Positions 42,774-53,344 of a stretch of DNA of 64,000 bases are shown here, one piece after another. The position numbers and the translations under genes are program-made. This stretch comes from an uncultured Kiloniellaceae bacterium (GTDB lineage: Bacteria > Pseudomonadota > Alphaproteobacteria > Kiloniellales > Kiloniellaceae): positions 1,302,001 to 1,366,000 of the forward strand of contig CANLSF010000002.1 of NCBI GenBank assembly GCA_947493695.1. The letters are read 5' to 3'. Within the stretch, counting starts at the first letter, position 1. Every line of letters starts with the position of its first letter. Under the pieces are notes generated by a model, which searched no databases, was not told where the DNA came from, and saw nothing but the letters and a program-made list of their open reading frames with translations.

Positions 42774-43913
42774 CTACTTCAGCAGGTTCGGAATGATTGG
42801 GGCGATAAAGACCTTCAGGTTCGCTTCGCGCCGGATTTCATCGGGCCCGGTCAGGTAGTATTGACCTTCGACACCCCATCGGACCGGGAGTTTTCCGACC
42901 CTGAACATGTCGATGTATCCAAGTCCGACAGGAAGGGCGACCTTGTCGTCGAAGCTGCCGCCCGCGTCCCAGTTGATAGAAATGTTCGGCGTCATGCCGA
43001 TCAACGCAGTCGCGTCGGCTTTCCAATTCAGAAAGTATTGAATGTCGGCCTGGTTTGTACCATCGCGATCGTCATCTCCGGCATAAGACCACCACTGCTG
43101 CGCCAGTGCGCCAACATTAAAACTGTCGAGATTAAACTTGCCATAGTCACTGCCCAGGCGTGCCAGCAAAGCAGCCGGACCGATCTGCCACTTGCCCTGC
43201 CCCAGCACGTCTTCGCTGGCCGTCGGAAAGATTTGAGAGATCCCGCCGGCGTAGATCCAACCATCGTCCGTGTTGGGCCCGAGCAAAGTCAGAAGCACCG
43301 TATCGCCCAGACCTGTCGTCCGTCCGAAAGGATCGGCAGCAATCTCGCTGAGGGAAGGATTGGCCACGATATCGTTAGGGCTCACTCCAAAGAGTTGCCC
43401 GACGTCGTCATCCAACGGCACTGAGTTAAACTGAAGTACTGGTCTAACAACAAAATTCCAGTCACCGCCGAACACCGGCGCGGATATGACCGGCTGGAAC
43501 TTAAAAGAATTGAGAACTTCGGTATCGTCGACCGCATCGCCTTCCAGAAAGGTCAGATCGTTTTGCGTAATCAGCAACCAGGCATCCGAGATCGGATTGT
43601 TGGCCTTCTTCGCAAGCGTTGCGAGATCAGCCTGTCCCGGTTTGGCATCAGGGTTTTGCGCCAGGGAGCCCGAAGTCTTGTCTGCTTTTTTCGCAAGGAG
43701 CTCAAACCGCTTTTGGTCCCAAAGCGGCCCTTTGGAGAAAGAAACAACCGGGGTCAGGACCTTTGCCGAATCAGTCTGTGCCGGTGCCGTGTCTGCTATA
43801 GCGGTCGGATCGCGCATTGACTCCGCCTTACTCAAGGAAATTCCGAGCAATGGCAAAATCATGATTGAGATCGAGAGAAGAGAAAGTGATTCGCGCGGAG
43901 ATCTGTTGAGCAT
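42774..43913 (-). CDS. Outer-membrane beta-barrel protein (phenol meta-pathway/neuromedin-U-like family)
   Basis: The 379-aa protein begins with a long signal region (SLLSISIMILPLLGISLSKA). After an Ala/Lys-rich linker, the C-terminal 270 residues alternate polar and aromatic strands and finish with a short strand. Segments such as FKFQPVISAPVFGGDWNFVV, GLGDTVLLTLLGP and ISQIFPTASEDVLGQGKWQI match the 'putative MetA-pathway of phenol degradation' outer-membrane family. These are thought to be porin-like. The cargo is unknown. A regulator remnant and an intact AraC gene follow upstream. Confidence 0.78.
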   Translation of the reverse strand: MLNRSPRESLSLLSISIMILPLLGISLSKAESMRDPTAIADTAPAQTDSAKVLTPVVSFSKGPLWDQKRFELLAKKADKTSGSLAQNPDAKPGQADLATLAKKANNPISDAWLLITQNDLTFLEGDAVDDTEVLNSFKFQPVISAPVFGGDWNFVVRPVLQFNSVPLDDDVGQLFGVSPNDIVANPSLSEIAADPFGRTTGLGDTVLLTLLGPNTDDGWIYAGGISQIFPTASEDVLGQGKWQIGPAALLARLGSDYGKFNLDSFNVGALAQQWWSYAGDDDRDGTNQADIQYFLNWKADATALIGMTPNISINWDAGGSFDDKVALPVGLGYIDMFRVGKLPVRWGVEGQYYLTGPDEIRREANLKVFIAPIIPNLLK

Positions 43914-44088
43914 GGTCCCATCCTTCTTGTTGGTTGGGTCATGGCGCGAATAGGTGAGCTTTCTGCCTCTCTGCTAGCGCTCAGATTTCTGCTCGATCCC
44001 AACCAAGTCTTCTGAATTCACAGGATAAAATTTCCGAGCCGTTGCTTCTTGTCATTCTATGCCAACGCATTTGAGAGCTTTCAGCCGC

Positions 44089-44469
44089 CTACCCGCTTTT
44101 CTGCAAAAACCTTCGGTAACGCGTCGGCGTCATACCGGTATTCTGACGAAAAGCGCGGGTAAAATTGGAAGCATCCGTGTAACCGACAAGCCCGGCAATC
44201 GTCTCGATCTTCTCCGCAGGATCCGCGAGCAGTTCACGGGCCAGGTCAAATCTGATTTCCGTCACAAGAACCGAGTAGCTGACGCCAAAGTTCGACAGTC
44301 TGCGTTGCAACGTACGCACCGGCATCTGCGCGCGGTCGGCGGCCAACGACAGGTCCGCATGCCCGGACAGAAGCAGATTCTTTACGATGAAACGGAATGC
44401 ACCGACAAAAGCCTGAGTCTGCAGCATCTCTGCATCAGGTTCGCGAGTATGAAGTTTGGAGCAAGACAT
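44089..44469 (-). pseudogene. Truncated AraC-family regulator (DNA-binding half)
   Basis: The 126-aa frame consists almost only of the AraC double helix-turn-helix: LSLAADRAQMPVRTLQRRLS near 60-79 and IETIAGLVGYTDASNFTRAF followed by RQNTGMTPTRYRRF at the end. The N-terminal effector domain of about 200 residues is missing, and the sequence immediately upstream does not continue it. Its DNA-binding half resembles that of the intact AraC gene 130 bases upstream, so it may derive from a duplicated copy. A stand-alone HTH product cannot be excluded. Confidence 0.6.
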
Positions 44470-44598
44470 CCAGTTGGGAACTCCAATTGGACAAAGCGCC
44501 GATCGTAGAAGGAAAGCTTGCCGATCCTTACCGCAATAATCTTGTCTTCGCGTGCCATATACCGGCAGAGCGTTTCGCCCTTTTGACTCTAGAGGCGC

Positions 44599-45636
44599 TC
44601 AGACTCTGACGTGCCGAAACGCACTTGGCGTCGTTCCGGTCCACTTCTTGAAAGCGCGGCTGAAATTAGCTGTATCGGCGTAGCCTAGCGACAAGGAAAC
44701 CTCGATCTGCCCCAGATCCGGATCCGCCAACAGCTCACAGGCAGCTTTCTGCCGAACGGCAGAAACTAGACCCGAGAAGGTCCAACCTTCATTGGAAAGG
44801 CGTCTTTGGAGGGTTCGAACACTCAAGCCGGTTGAGCGCGCCACCGAAGATATCTCGGGGTATCCGCCGTGTAACTGAGCACGGATGATCGCCTTCAACA
44901 GGAGTACGAAGGAATCGCGCGGGTTCAGCGCGGCCAAGCGATCAAAAACACCTTGCCGCTGACTTTCCGTCAACGGTCTTTGGCAGGTCATCGGCAGACC
45001 AAGTAGATCGCTCGGAAACACGAGGCCGTAGCTATCGTGTCTGCGGCAACACAGTGCAGCGATGCGAGACTGGAATTTACTGACATCGCGCGCCGTCGCC
45101 CGATCCAACATCACTTCCTGTGGCTGCCATGCAGCACCGGCCGCCAGACGCACCAGAGAGCGAAGCAGAACCAAAGTCAGCTCGCCATCAATCCGACGCC
45201 CCTCCAGACAAGTGAGGTCAAGGGCGCGGCACCGCCAATCCATCCGATAGCGCCAACAGGCAACACCCCTTTCGACTTCCAGCCAACTGCGTGCTGCAGA
45301 AGAATAATGGTGAATGAGACTGTTGGCGGTCGCAATCACCGCACCCAATGTCGGCGCGGCGGCAAGCAGCTGACCGAAAGGTCCAAGCTCGTAAATCTTA
45401 AGCTCTTCACCCAGCGCAACACCGAAGTGCGGGTCACTAATTTCCCGCGCCCCGGACTCCAGCAATGCAAGATAATCGGTCGCCGATAGAATCTGCCCCT
45501 TGGCAGCCGAAAGCTCAACAGGAACCCCCGCGCGCTGAAAGGCCTGGTCGTTATTGCCGCCATTGGCCGCAAGCAATTCTGCAATAGGCGATACGATACC
45601 CGCATGAATAAACGGGATTGAGTCTAGAGATCCCAT
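44599..45636 (-). CDS. AraC-family regulator with arabinose-binding-type N-terminal domain
   Basis: ATG at 45636 with GAGAGGACT upstream gives 345 aa (a GTG at 45675 is less likely). The N-terminal 190 residues match the OruR/ArgR-like sensor (PIAELLAANGGNNDQAFQRA GVP, FGVALGEELKIYELGPFGQL, SLIHHYSSAARSWLEVE). The C-terminal 100 residues form the AraC HTH pair (EISSVARSTGLSVRTLQRRL, EVSLSLGYADTANFSRAFKK WTGTTPSAFR). It is oriented toward the outer-membrane gene and divergent from the MipA/sulfatase block, and could control either. Confidence 0.87.
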   Translation of the reverse strand: MGSLDSIPFIHAGIVSPIAELLAANGGNNDQAFQRAGVPVELSAAKGQILSATDYLALLESGAREISDPHFGVALGEELKIYELGPFGQLLAAAPTLGAVIATANSLIHHYSSAARSWLEVERGVACWRYRMDWRCRALDLTCLEGRRIDGELTLVLLRSLVRLAAGAAWQPQEVMLDRATARDVSKFQSRIAALCCRRHDSYGLVFPSDLLGLPMTCQRPLTESQRQGVFDRLAALNPRDSFVLLLKAIIRAQLHGGYPEISSVARSTGLSVRTLQRRLSNEGWTFSGLVSAVRQKAACELLADPDLGQIEVSLSLGYADTANFSRAFKKWTGTTPSAFRHVRV

Positions 45637-46041
45637 TGCAAGTCCTCTCACACGCTCGCCGAAGAAGTAACCCACGGGTTTACAAATTATGAAAAATACA
45701 CGCTTAAGATGGGGTGCTTAAAAGAAAGATAGGGCGATGAAACAAAAGTCCAGGCGATACACGAGGATTTTTCTTTGCTACGAGCTGCAGCATCCATCCG
45801 GCAACCTCAAATTGCACCAGTAAACCGCACGCCCCTGACTCCTGGTCTAAATCTACAGTTGGGATTTGCGGTGACTTGGCGCGAGATGACAAGACGCACG
45901 CCATCATCTCGTGGTCCCGTTATGTCCTGATTTGTTGTCTTCAACCGCGTTGCGCCTGTACGAAAAACGCGATCGCCCCGCACTAACATGATGGATCCGC
46001 GTTTCTCCGTTGGCGGCTGAAGAGACCAGAAGAGGACGAGC
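45637..46041. other. Divergent control region between AraC and the sulfatase block
   Basis: About 400 bases carry no open frame with a domain or ribosome site. Promoters for the AraC gene and for the MipA/arylsulfatase operon should lie here. I see no strong consensus boxes and no terminator. Confidence 0.4.
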
Positions 46042-46086
46042 ATAATCACGACAACAGCCCCCGGATTTCTGCTTTTCTCTTGCCTC

Positions 46087-46863
46087 ATGTTTGCGATGCC
46101 GCAAGCAGCCGTGGCGCAGGACAGCTTGTCTTTTCCGCTGGCGTCAGATTCCATTCCCAACTACATCGGTATTGGTATCGGTGCGGCCCCAGATTACGTC
46201 GGTGCGGATGAATACATTCCAGGCGGTCTTCCGTTCGGACGTAAATCCTGGGGTCATCGTTATATCGCCCTGGAAGGCAACTATCTCGGCGCTAATCTCC
46301 TGGATCATCCCATTCTCAGGCTGGGACCCTCGGGACTCTATCGCTTCGGGCGTGAGGATCTCGATGACGAGGTGATCGATCAGCTCTCCTCAATTTCCGA
46401 CACGATCGAACTGGGTGTCTTCGCCGCTGCGGAATTCGTTGATCCGAAGGACATTAAAAAGCGTCTGCGCTTTTCGGTCGAAGTGCTTCAGGACGTCCTC
46501 GGCGAGCATGAAGGCTTCGTTGCAAGCGGCGCCGTCCGCGCCTGGCATCCGCTAGGTCAGTATTTTGAAATGGGTGTGGGCGTCGCGACCTCCTACGGCA
46601 GCATCGATTACATGTCGACTTTCTTCGGCATCGACGCGGCGGACACCACGAGCAGTGGTCTACCGGCCTTCGATCTGGAGGACGGTTTCCGGGACATGCG
46701 CTTTACGACAGTCCTGATGACCAGCCTCTCGCCGCAGTGGCACATCGGCGCGGGGCTTCTTTACGCCCGCCTGATTGATGACGCGGCCGACAGTCCTATC
46801 GTCGACGAACGTGGGTCGGCGGATCAATTCATCTTTGGCGCCGGTTTCGCCTACAGCTGGTGA
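46087..46863 (+). CDS. MipA/OmpV-family outer-membrane protein
   Basis: The mature part (from about residue 12) reads LSFPLASDSIPNYIGIGIGA APDYVGADEY and continues as an eight- to ten-strand barrel with GHRYIALEGNYLGANLLDHP, FGREDLDDEVIDQLSSI and the closing aromatic FAYSW, all typical of MipA/OmpV. The only ATG (46087) cuts the signal peptide short. In frame upstream lies ATAATC followed by a hydrophobic GFLLFSCL run, with GAGGACGA ahead of it, so the real start may be a non-ATG codon or a mutated ATG near 46042-46045. It precedes the arylsulfatase gene by 81 bases. Confidence 0.75.
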   Translation: MFAMPQAAVAQDSLSFPLASDSIPNYIGIGIGAAPDYVGADEYIPGGLPFGRKSWGHRYIALEGNYLGANLLDHPILRLGPSGLYRFGREDLDDEVIDQLSSISDTIELGVFAAAEFVDPKDIKKRLRFSVEVLQDVLGEHEGFVASGAVRAWHPLGQYFEMGVGVATSYGSIDYMSTFFGIDAADTTSSGLPAFDLEDGFRDMRFTTVLMTSLSPQWHIGAGLLYARLIDDAADSPIVDERGSADQFIFGAGFAYSW

Positions 46864-46944
46864 CGAAAACAATTTGGGAATGACGCGTTTTCAAGCTTGC
46901 AGCAGATCAACACGCTGCCACGCCTCGAACGAAAGGAAAAGGAG

Positions 46945-48495
<1,551 letters not shown>

Positions 48496-48507
48496 CCGAG
48501 TGAGTCA

Positions 48508-48535
48508 AGGCGGTGAGCAAACCAACTCACCGCCT
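48508..48535 (+). other. Intercistronic hairpin after the arylsulfatase gene
   Basis: AGGCGGTGAG pairs perfectly with CTCACCGCCT over an 8-base loop, 12 bases after the sulfatase stop codon. No T-run follows, so it probably protects the sulfatase message rather than ending transcription. Confidence 0.65.
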
Positions 48536-48605
48536 CGGGCCAATGGCACCCTCACCGCAACGAGTGTTGGAGAAAGTTCATTTCACGTAACCAGGTTCGA
48601 AACCT

Positions 48606-49589
48606 ATGCGCGCTCTACTGATTGCGGTCATTTTAATTGCATCGCAAGGTAACTCAGCTCTTGCCGTTGATCCTCTGCCGTCGTGGTACGAGAGCCCGTC
48701 GAAAGCCGCGATCACCGACTTCGTAACTCGCGTAACAGAACCCGGCGGGCCGGATTTCGTGCCGCCAGAAGACCGTGTTGCGACCTTCGACAACGACGGC
48801 ACGCTCTGGTCAGAGCAGCCGCTGTATTTTCAACTCTTTTACGCGATCGACCGGGTAAAGGCCCTCGCGCCGCAACATCCCGAATGGAAAACCCGGGAAC
48901 CCTTTAAGTCGGTTCTTGCCGACGACATGACCGGGTTGCTTTCGAGCGGGAAAAAAGGACTGCTGGAGATCATCGCGGCAACACACGCGGGCATGACAGA
49001 GGCTGAATTCCGGGAACGAGTGATCGAATGGATCAAAACCGCGCGCCATCCGCGGTTTGACAAACCTTTCAATGCCTTGGTTTATCAACCGATGCTGGAG
49101 CTGCTCAACTATCTGCGCAACAACGACTTTAAGACATATATCACATCCGGCGGCGGACTTTCATTCATGCGCCCCTGGGCTGAGGAAGCCTATGGTATTC
49201 CGCCGGAACAAATCATCGGCTCCTCGATAAAGCTGAAGTTCGAAATGCGCGACGGGCAACCGGTTCTGCTGCGGTTGCCGAAGATCGACTTCATCGACGA
49301 TAAGGCCGGGAAACCCGTCGGCATTCAGAAGTTCATCGGTCGGCGGCCAATCGCCGCCTTCGGCAACTCGGATGGCGACCTGCAGATGCTGCAGTGGACA
49401 ATGGCCGGTGAAGGCCCCCGCTTCGCGCTGATCGTCCGACATACCGATGCCGAGCGCGAATGGGCATATGACCGCAACTCACCCGTCGGCCATCTGGACA
49501 AGGCGCTGGACGAAGCCGTCGAGAAGGGCTGGACCATCGTCGACATGGCGAGGGAGTGGAAAGTTATATACCCTTTCCAGATGCGGTAG
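48606..49589 (+). CDS. Exported HAD-superfamily phosphatase-like protein
   Basis: This is a 327-aa protein with a short signal peptide (MRALLIAVILIASQGNSALA). HAD motif I is FDNDGTLW near 61-68, where the second Asp is replaced by Asn-Asp order (D-N-D-G-T). Motif II is TYITSGGG near 178-185, motif III a lysine in the SSIKLKFEMRDG region, and motif IV AFGNSDGDLQMLQW near 258. The family hydrolyses phosphomonoesters, and export suggests a periplasmic substrate. It follows the arylsulfatase, with which it commonly co-occurs, and is seven bases before the MoxR gene. Confidence 0.85.
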   Translation: MRALLIAVILIASQGNSALAVDPLPSWYESPSKAAITDFVTRVTEPGGPDFVPPEDRVATFDNDGTLWSEQPLYFQLFYAIDRVKALAPQHPEWKTREPFKSVLADDMTGLLSSGKKGLLEIIAATHAGMTEAEFRERVIEWIKTARHPRFDKPFNALVYQPMLELLNYLRNNDFKTYITSGGGLSFMRPWAEEAYGIPPEQIIGSSIKLKFEMRDGQPVLLRLPKIDFIDDKAGKPVGIQKFIGRRPIAAFGNSDGDLQMLQWTMAGEGPRFALIVRHTDAEREWAYDRNSPVGHLDKALDEAVEKGWTIVDMAREWKVIYPFQMR

Positions 49590-49595
49590 GCGATC

Positions 49596-50588
49596 ATGGC
49601 TGTTCGTGATGACATCCTCGAGCTTAAGACTCGCATGAGCCAGGCGATCATCGGCCAGGAGATGGTCGTCGAGCGCTTGGTCATCGGACTGCTTGCGAAC
49701 GGCAACCTTCTGGTCGAAGGGCTGCCCGGTCTCGCCAAGACCCGCGCCATCAAGTCACTCGCAGAGAACCTGGCCGCCGACTTCAGCCGCATACAATTCA
49801 CACCGGATCTCCTGCCCTCCGACGTGACCGGCACTGAAATCTATTACACGTCGGGCGGCGCAGGCGAGTTCCGCTTCGCGCCGGGACCGATCTTTGCCAA
49901 CATCGTTCTGGCCGACGAGATCAACCGGGCACCGGCAAAGGTTCAATCGGCCCTGCTGGAAGCCATGGAGGAGCGGCAGATAACCGTCGCCGGGAAGACT
50001 CATGCCATGGAACCCCTCTTCATGGTCATGGCAACACAGAACCCCATCGATCAGGAGGGCACCTACCCGCTGCCCGAAGCGCAGATGGATCGCTTTCTAA
50101 TGCATGTGAAGATCGGCTATCCCGCAAGCGCACACGAGGTCGAGGTGGTGCGCCTGGTCCGTGCAGAGGAAATCGCCGCAACAGCATCAGCGCATGCACA
50201 GGAAGTCGGAAGCGCGGCTCCGGAGCGCATACCGCAGGAAACCGTCTTTTCCGCGCGCCGGGAGATCGGTGGGATCTATGTTTCGGAGCCCATCGAACGT
50301 TACATGGTCGAACTGGTCTATGCGACACGGGCACCCGAAAACTATTCTCACGAACTGCGTCACTGGATCGAAGTCGGCGCGAGCCCGCGGGCATCGCTCG
50401 CGCTGGATAAATGCAGCCGGACCCACGCCTGGCTTCAGGGCCGGGACTATGTGGACCCGGTCGACGTGCAGGCGATCCTCCATGACGTTCTGCGTCATCG
50501 CCTGATGCTCACCTATCAGGCGCAAGGCGAAGGTACAGGACCGGATCGGGTTATCGACGAGGTCCTGGAACTCGTGGCCTTAACATGA
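49596..50588 (+). CDS. MoxR-type AAA+ ATPase
   Basis: The 330-aa cytoplasmic ATPase has Walker A VEGLPGLAKTRAIKSLAENL near 36-55, Walker B IVLADEINRAPAKVQSALLE near 101-120, sensor 1 FMVMATQNPIDQEGTYPLPE near 141-160, and the arginine-rich C-terminal lid region HWIEVGASPRASLALDKCSR. MoxR proteins work as chaperones that activate partner enzymes together with von Willebrand A proteins, several of which follow here. In this operon the client may be the sulfatase, the cytochrome or their cofactor assembly. That is an inference from position. Confidence 0.93.
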   Translation: MAVRDDILELKTRMSQAIIGQEMVVERLVIGLLANGNLLVEGLPGLAKTRAIKSLAENLAADFSRIQFTPDLLPSDVTGTEIYYTSGGAGEFRFAPGPIFANIVLADEINRAPAKVQSALLEAMEERQITVAGKTHAMEPLFMVMATQNPIDQEGTYPLPEAQMDRFLMHVKIGYPASAHEVEVVRLVRAEEIAATASAHAQEVGSAAPERIPQETVFSARREIGGIYVSEPIERYMVELVYATRAPENYSHELRHWIEVGASPRASLALDKCSRTHAWLQGRDYVDPVDVQAILHDVLRHRLMLTYQAQGEGTGPDRVIDEVLELVALT

Positions 50589-50659
50589 GGCTGCTCGAGC
50601 CCGAAACAAAGGACAAGAATAACGTTTTCTGTGGGTAAATTTTTGAACGGGGAAAGCAA

Positions 50660-50878
50660 ATGATCGCATTTCGGACAGTCGCAAAGGCTTTATTGATTGT
50701 TGGTGGATTGGCCCTCGTCGGTGGTTGCAGCGGCGGCGGCGGCGCGGACTCTGAGACCAACGTCAAAACCACCACGCAAGGCCAGGAGCTGCTGGATCTG
50801 AAGGCAGCCCTCGATGCCGGTGCTCTTACGCAGAAAGAATACGACGAGCAGCGCGAGAAAATCTTAGATCGCGATTGA
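50660..50878 (+). CDS. Small SHOCT-domain lipoprotein
   Basis: The 72-aa protein follows GGGGAAAG. It has a lipoprotein signal (MIAFRTVAKALLIVGGLALV) with lipobox LVGGC, cleavage before Cys24, a Gly/Ser linker, and a C-terminal SHOCT helix pair, ELLDLKAALDAGALTQKEYD EQREKIL. SHOCT segments mediate oligomerisation. It is anchored by lipid, probably in the periplasm, and lies between MoxR and DUF58 in the operon, so it may tether part of the Bat complex. Confidence 0.82.
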   Translation: MIAFRTVAKALLIVGGLALVGGCSGGGGADSETNVKTTTQGQELLDLKAALDAGALTQKEYDEQREKILDRD

Positions 50879-50905
50879 CTTTGTCGGCAATGAAGGAAGG
50901 GATGG

Positions 50906-51865
50906 ATGCCGCAGGCCCCCACCGTGCCTGATGACCGTGTCTATTCGACTCTCGCCCGGCTGCGGGAGCTCGAAGGTCATGCGCGCGCCATGACCTTTCT
51001 GCCGCGCCAACCGGTCGGGAGTGCCCTCAACGGGCGCCATGCCTCGCACATGCGCGGCCGCGGTCTGAACTTCGAGGAGTTGCGCGGTTACCTACCTGGC
51101 GACGATGTTCGGAGCATCGACTGGAAGGTGACGGCCCGCACGGGGAAACCTCACGTCCGCATCTACAGCGAAGAGCGGGACCGGCCAGCGCTGCTGCTGA
51201 TCGACCAACGCCAGTCGATGTTTTTCGGATCACGCCTCAACATGAAGTCAGTCACGGCCGCCGAGACCGCCGCCTTGGCGGCATTTCGTATTCTGGATGT
51301 TGGAGACCGTGTAGGTGGCATCGTCTTCAACGATCACGGCATGACGGAAGTAAAGCCGCAACGCAGCCGGCGGGCGCTGCACGCACTGATCGCTGCCATT
51401 GCCGAACAGAACCAAGTCTTGCAGGCAGATACACAGCCCATGCTCGAGGCAAGTCCGCTCAATGCTCCACTCCAGGCAGCGGCACAGTTAGCGCGGCACG
51501 ATCATTTGGTCATCGTGATCAGCGACTTCGACGGTATTGACGGGCAAACCCAAGAGCTGATCAGCGGCATCGCCCGGCACAACGATGTAATTTCAGTGCT
51601 GATTGAAGACCCCATCGCCCGGGAGCCGCCAAAAGATCTACAAATGGTGGCCAGTGACGGCCGGATGCAGATGACTATTGATACAGGCACCAGCGGCGCC
51701 TTTTCCAAATTGCGCGACGCAACGGCACGACGGCTCGAAGATATCCTCTCCTGGCAGCAATCCCTGGGCATACCGGTCCTATCCCTGAGTTCCGGCGAGA
51801 AGACCGTTGCACAAGTGCGGCGCCTGATGGGGCGTCTGCCGGCTCGGCGGAAGTATTCAAGATGA
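50906..51865 (+). CDS. DUF58 protein (MoxR partner)
   Basis: This is 319 aa with GAAGGAAGGGATGG at the start. The central DUF58 signature GRGLNFEELRGYLPGDDVRS IDWKVTARTGKPHVRIYSEE RDRPALLLIDQRQSM occupies about residues 50-105, followed by a von Willebrand A-like fold with VVISDFDGIDG near 195. DUF58 proteins accompany MoxR ATPases in almost all such operons and are thought to couple ATPase action to metal- or cofactor-enzyme maturation. Its 3' end overlaps the next gene (ATGA). Confidence 0.9.
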   Translation: MPQAPTVPDDRVYSTLARLRELEGHARAMTFLPRQPVGSALNGRHASHMRGRGLNFEELRGYLPGDDVRSIDWKVTARTGKPHVRIYSEERDRPALLLIDQRQSMFFGSRLNMKSVTAAETAALAAFRILDVGDRVGGIVFNDHGMTEVKPQRSRRALHALIAAIAEQNQVLQADTQPMLEASPLNAPLQAAAQLARHDHLVIVISDFDGIDGQTQELISGIARHNDVISVLIEDPIAREPPKDLQMVASDGRMQMTIDTGTSGAFSKLRDATARRLEDILSWQQSLGIPVLSLSSGEKTVAQVRRLMGRLPARRKYSR

Positions 51866-52371
51866 CTGAGCTGGAGAGTCTGACCCTGCCCGAATTGCTG
51901 GCGCGCCTGGATGACATCACCACGCCCGAACCAGTATCCTACATACCGCAAACCACCGCATGGTATCTGCTGGCAGCACTCCTTTTGCTGATCCTTGCCG
52001 CGACCTTATGGCGCTGCGTGGCGCGCTACCGGGTAAACCACTACCGGCGAGAAGCCCTCGCGGCACTCATCGAGATCGAACGGCAATCCGCGACGAACAA
52101 TCATTCCGAAGCTCAGATTGCTGCCCTCCTGCGCCGCGCGGCCCTTTCCGTCTATCCGCGCGCAAGCGTCGCGTCGCTGCATGGCGAGGCATGGCTCGTG
52201 TTTCTAGACAAGAGTTACGGTGGTAAGGATTTCTCGGACGGTCCCAGGCGGGTTATCGCAGACGCGCCTTATCTGCCCGCGCACCTCCTGTCGGCCTCAG
52301 ATCGAGCTGGCTTGCTGCGGGTCGCGCGAAGCTGGGTCCGCAGACACAGAACCGGTGACGGGCATGCTTGA
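51862..52371 (+). CDS. DUF4381 membrane protein
   Basis: The 169-aa protein overlaps the DUF58 gene by four bases. A short N-terminal helix (LTLPELLARLDDITTPEPVS) precedes one transmembrane segment (TAWYLLAALLLLILAATLWR, about 33-52) and a cytoplasmic helical domain with YRREALAALIEIERQSATNN and LRRAALSVYPRASVASLHGE AWLVFLDK. This matches the small membrane component of MoxR/Bat operons. Function unknown. Confidence 0.85.
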   Translation: MTELESLTLPELLARLDDITTPEPVSYIPQTTAWYLLAALLLLILAATLWRCVARYRVNHYRREALAALIEIERQSATNNHSEAQIAALLRRAALSVYPRASVASLHGEAWLVFLDKSYGGKDFSDGPRRVIADAPYLPAHLLSASDRAGLLRVARSWVRRHRTGDGHA

Positions 52372-53344
52372 GTTCGCAAATACTTGGGCATTTTTGCTCC
52401 TGCCCCTGCCGCTTCTCGTCACATGGCTGGCGCCGCCGCATCGCGAAAGCCTCTCCGCCGTGCGGGTTCCCTTCTTTGCGCAACTCGCCGCTGCTCTCAA
52501 CCAACAGCCGCGCGAAGGATCGGTCATCCTCAATCGCCGCACGCTTCAAGTCGCGTCGGCAGGCCTGATCTGGGTCCTTCTGGTCGCCGGCCTCGCAAAG
52601 CCGCAGTGGGTCGGACCGCCGGTGGAAAACCCTCAAGCCGCACGGGACATCATTTTGGCCGTCGATATCTCGGACTCCATGGACCGGCGGGATTTCGCAT
52701 CGGAAAACAGCGCCCCTGTTCAGCGATTGGCAGCTGTAAAGAAGGTGGTCAGCCGGTTCATTGACGACCGCCGGGATGACCGGGTCGGCTTGATCGTTTT
52801 CGGCACCCGGCCTTTCCTGCAGGTACCGCTTACCCAGGATCTGGAAACGGCAAAGGCTTTGCTGAATAGCATCGAAGCCGGAATGGCCGGCCCCCACACC
52901 ACTCTGGGCGATGCCATCGGTCTCGCCATCCGAGTCTTCGAAACCAGTGAGGTAGAGGAACGTCTGCTAATTCTGTTGACCGACGGCAGCGATACCGGCA
53001 GCCGCATGACACCCTTGAATGCCGCCGAAATCGCCCGGCAAAACCGCGTTACAATCTTCACGGTCGGCGCGGGCGACCCTGAAGCGCGGGGCGAAGACAG
53101 GGTCGACTTCGAAACCCTGCAGCGAATCGCCTCGATCACGGGCGGCACCTTCTTTACGGCGGAGAATCAAAAGGCTTTAGACGATGTTTATGACCAGATC
53201 GCTGCTCTGGTTCCGCGCATTATCAAAACCAGCAGCTACCGCCCGCGCCTCAGCCTCGTGCATTGGCCAGCGGCGGCTGCGCTGCTGCTGGGTCTGCTTA
53301 CCTATGTCATCCTCCTGATAACAGCCCACCGGCGCGCGGCATGA
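52364..53344 (+). CDS. BatA-like von Willebrand A membrane protein
   Basis: ATG at 52364 overlaps the upstream stop by eight bases; the product is 326 aa. Two N-terminal membrane helices (AFLLLPLPLLVTWL; VASAGLIWVLLVAGLA) flank the start, and a VWA domain follows with the intact metal site DISDS in ILAVDISDSMDRRDF near 87-101 plus LLILLTDGSDTGS near 200. A C-terminal helix (AAALLLGLLTYVILLITA) ends the protein. BatA-type proteins are the membrane VWA partners of MoxR. It overlaps the next gene in the pattern ATGA. Confidence 0.9.
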   Translation: MLEFANTWAFLLLPLPLLVTWLAPPHRESLSAVRVPFFAQLAAALNQQPREGSVILNRRTLQVASAGLIWVLLVAGLAKPQWVGPPVENPQAARDIILAVDISDSMDRRDFASENSAPVQRLAAVKKVVSRFIDDRRDDRVGLIVFGTRPFLQVPLTQDLETAKALLNSIEAGMAGPHTTLGDAIGLAIRVFETSEVEERLLILLTDGSDTGSRMTPLNAAEIARQNRVTIFTVGAGDPEARGEDRVDFETLQRIASITGGTFFTAENQKALDDVYDQIAALVPRIIKTSSYRPRLSLVHWPAAAALLLGLLTYVILLITAHRRAA

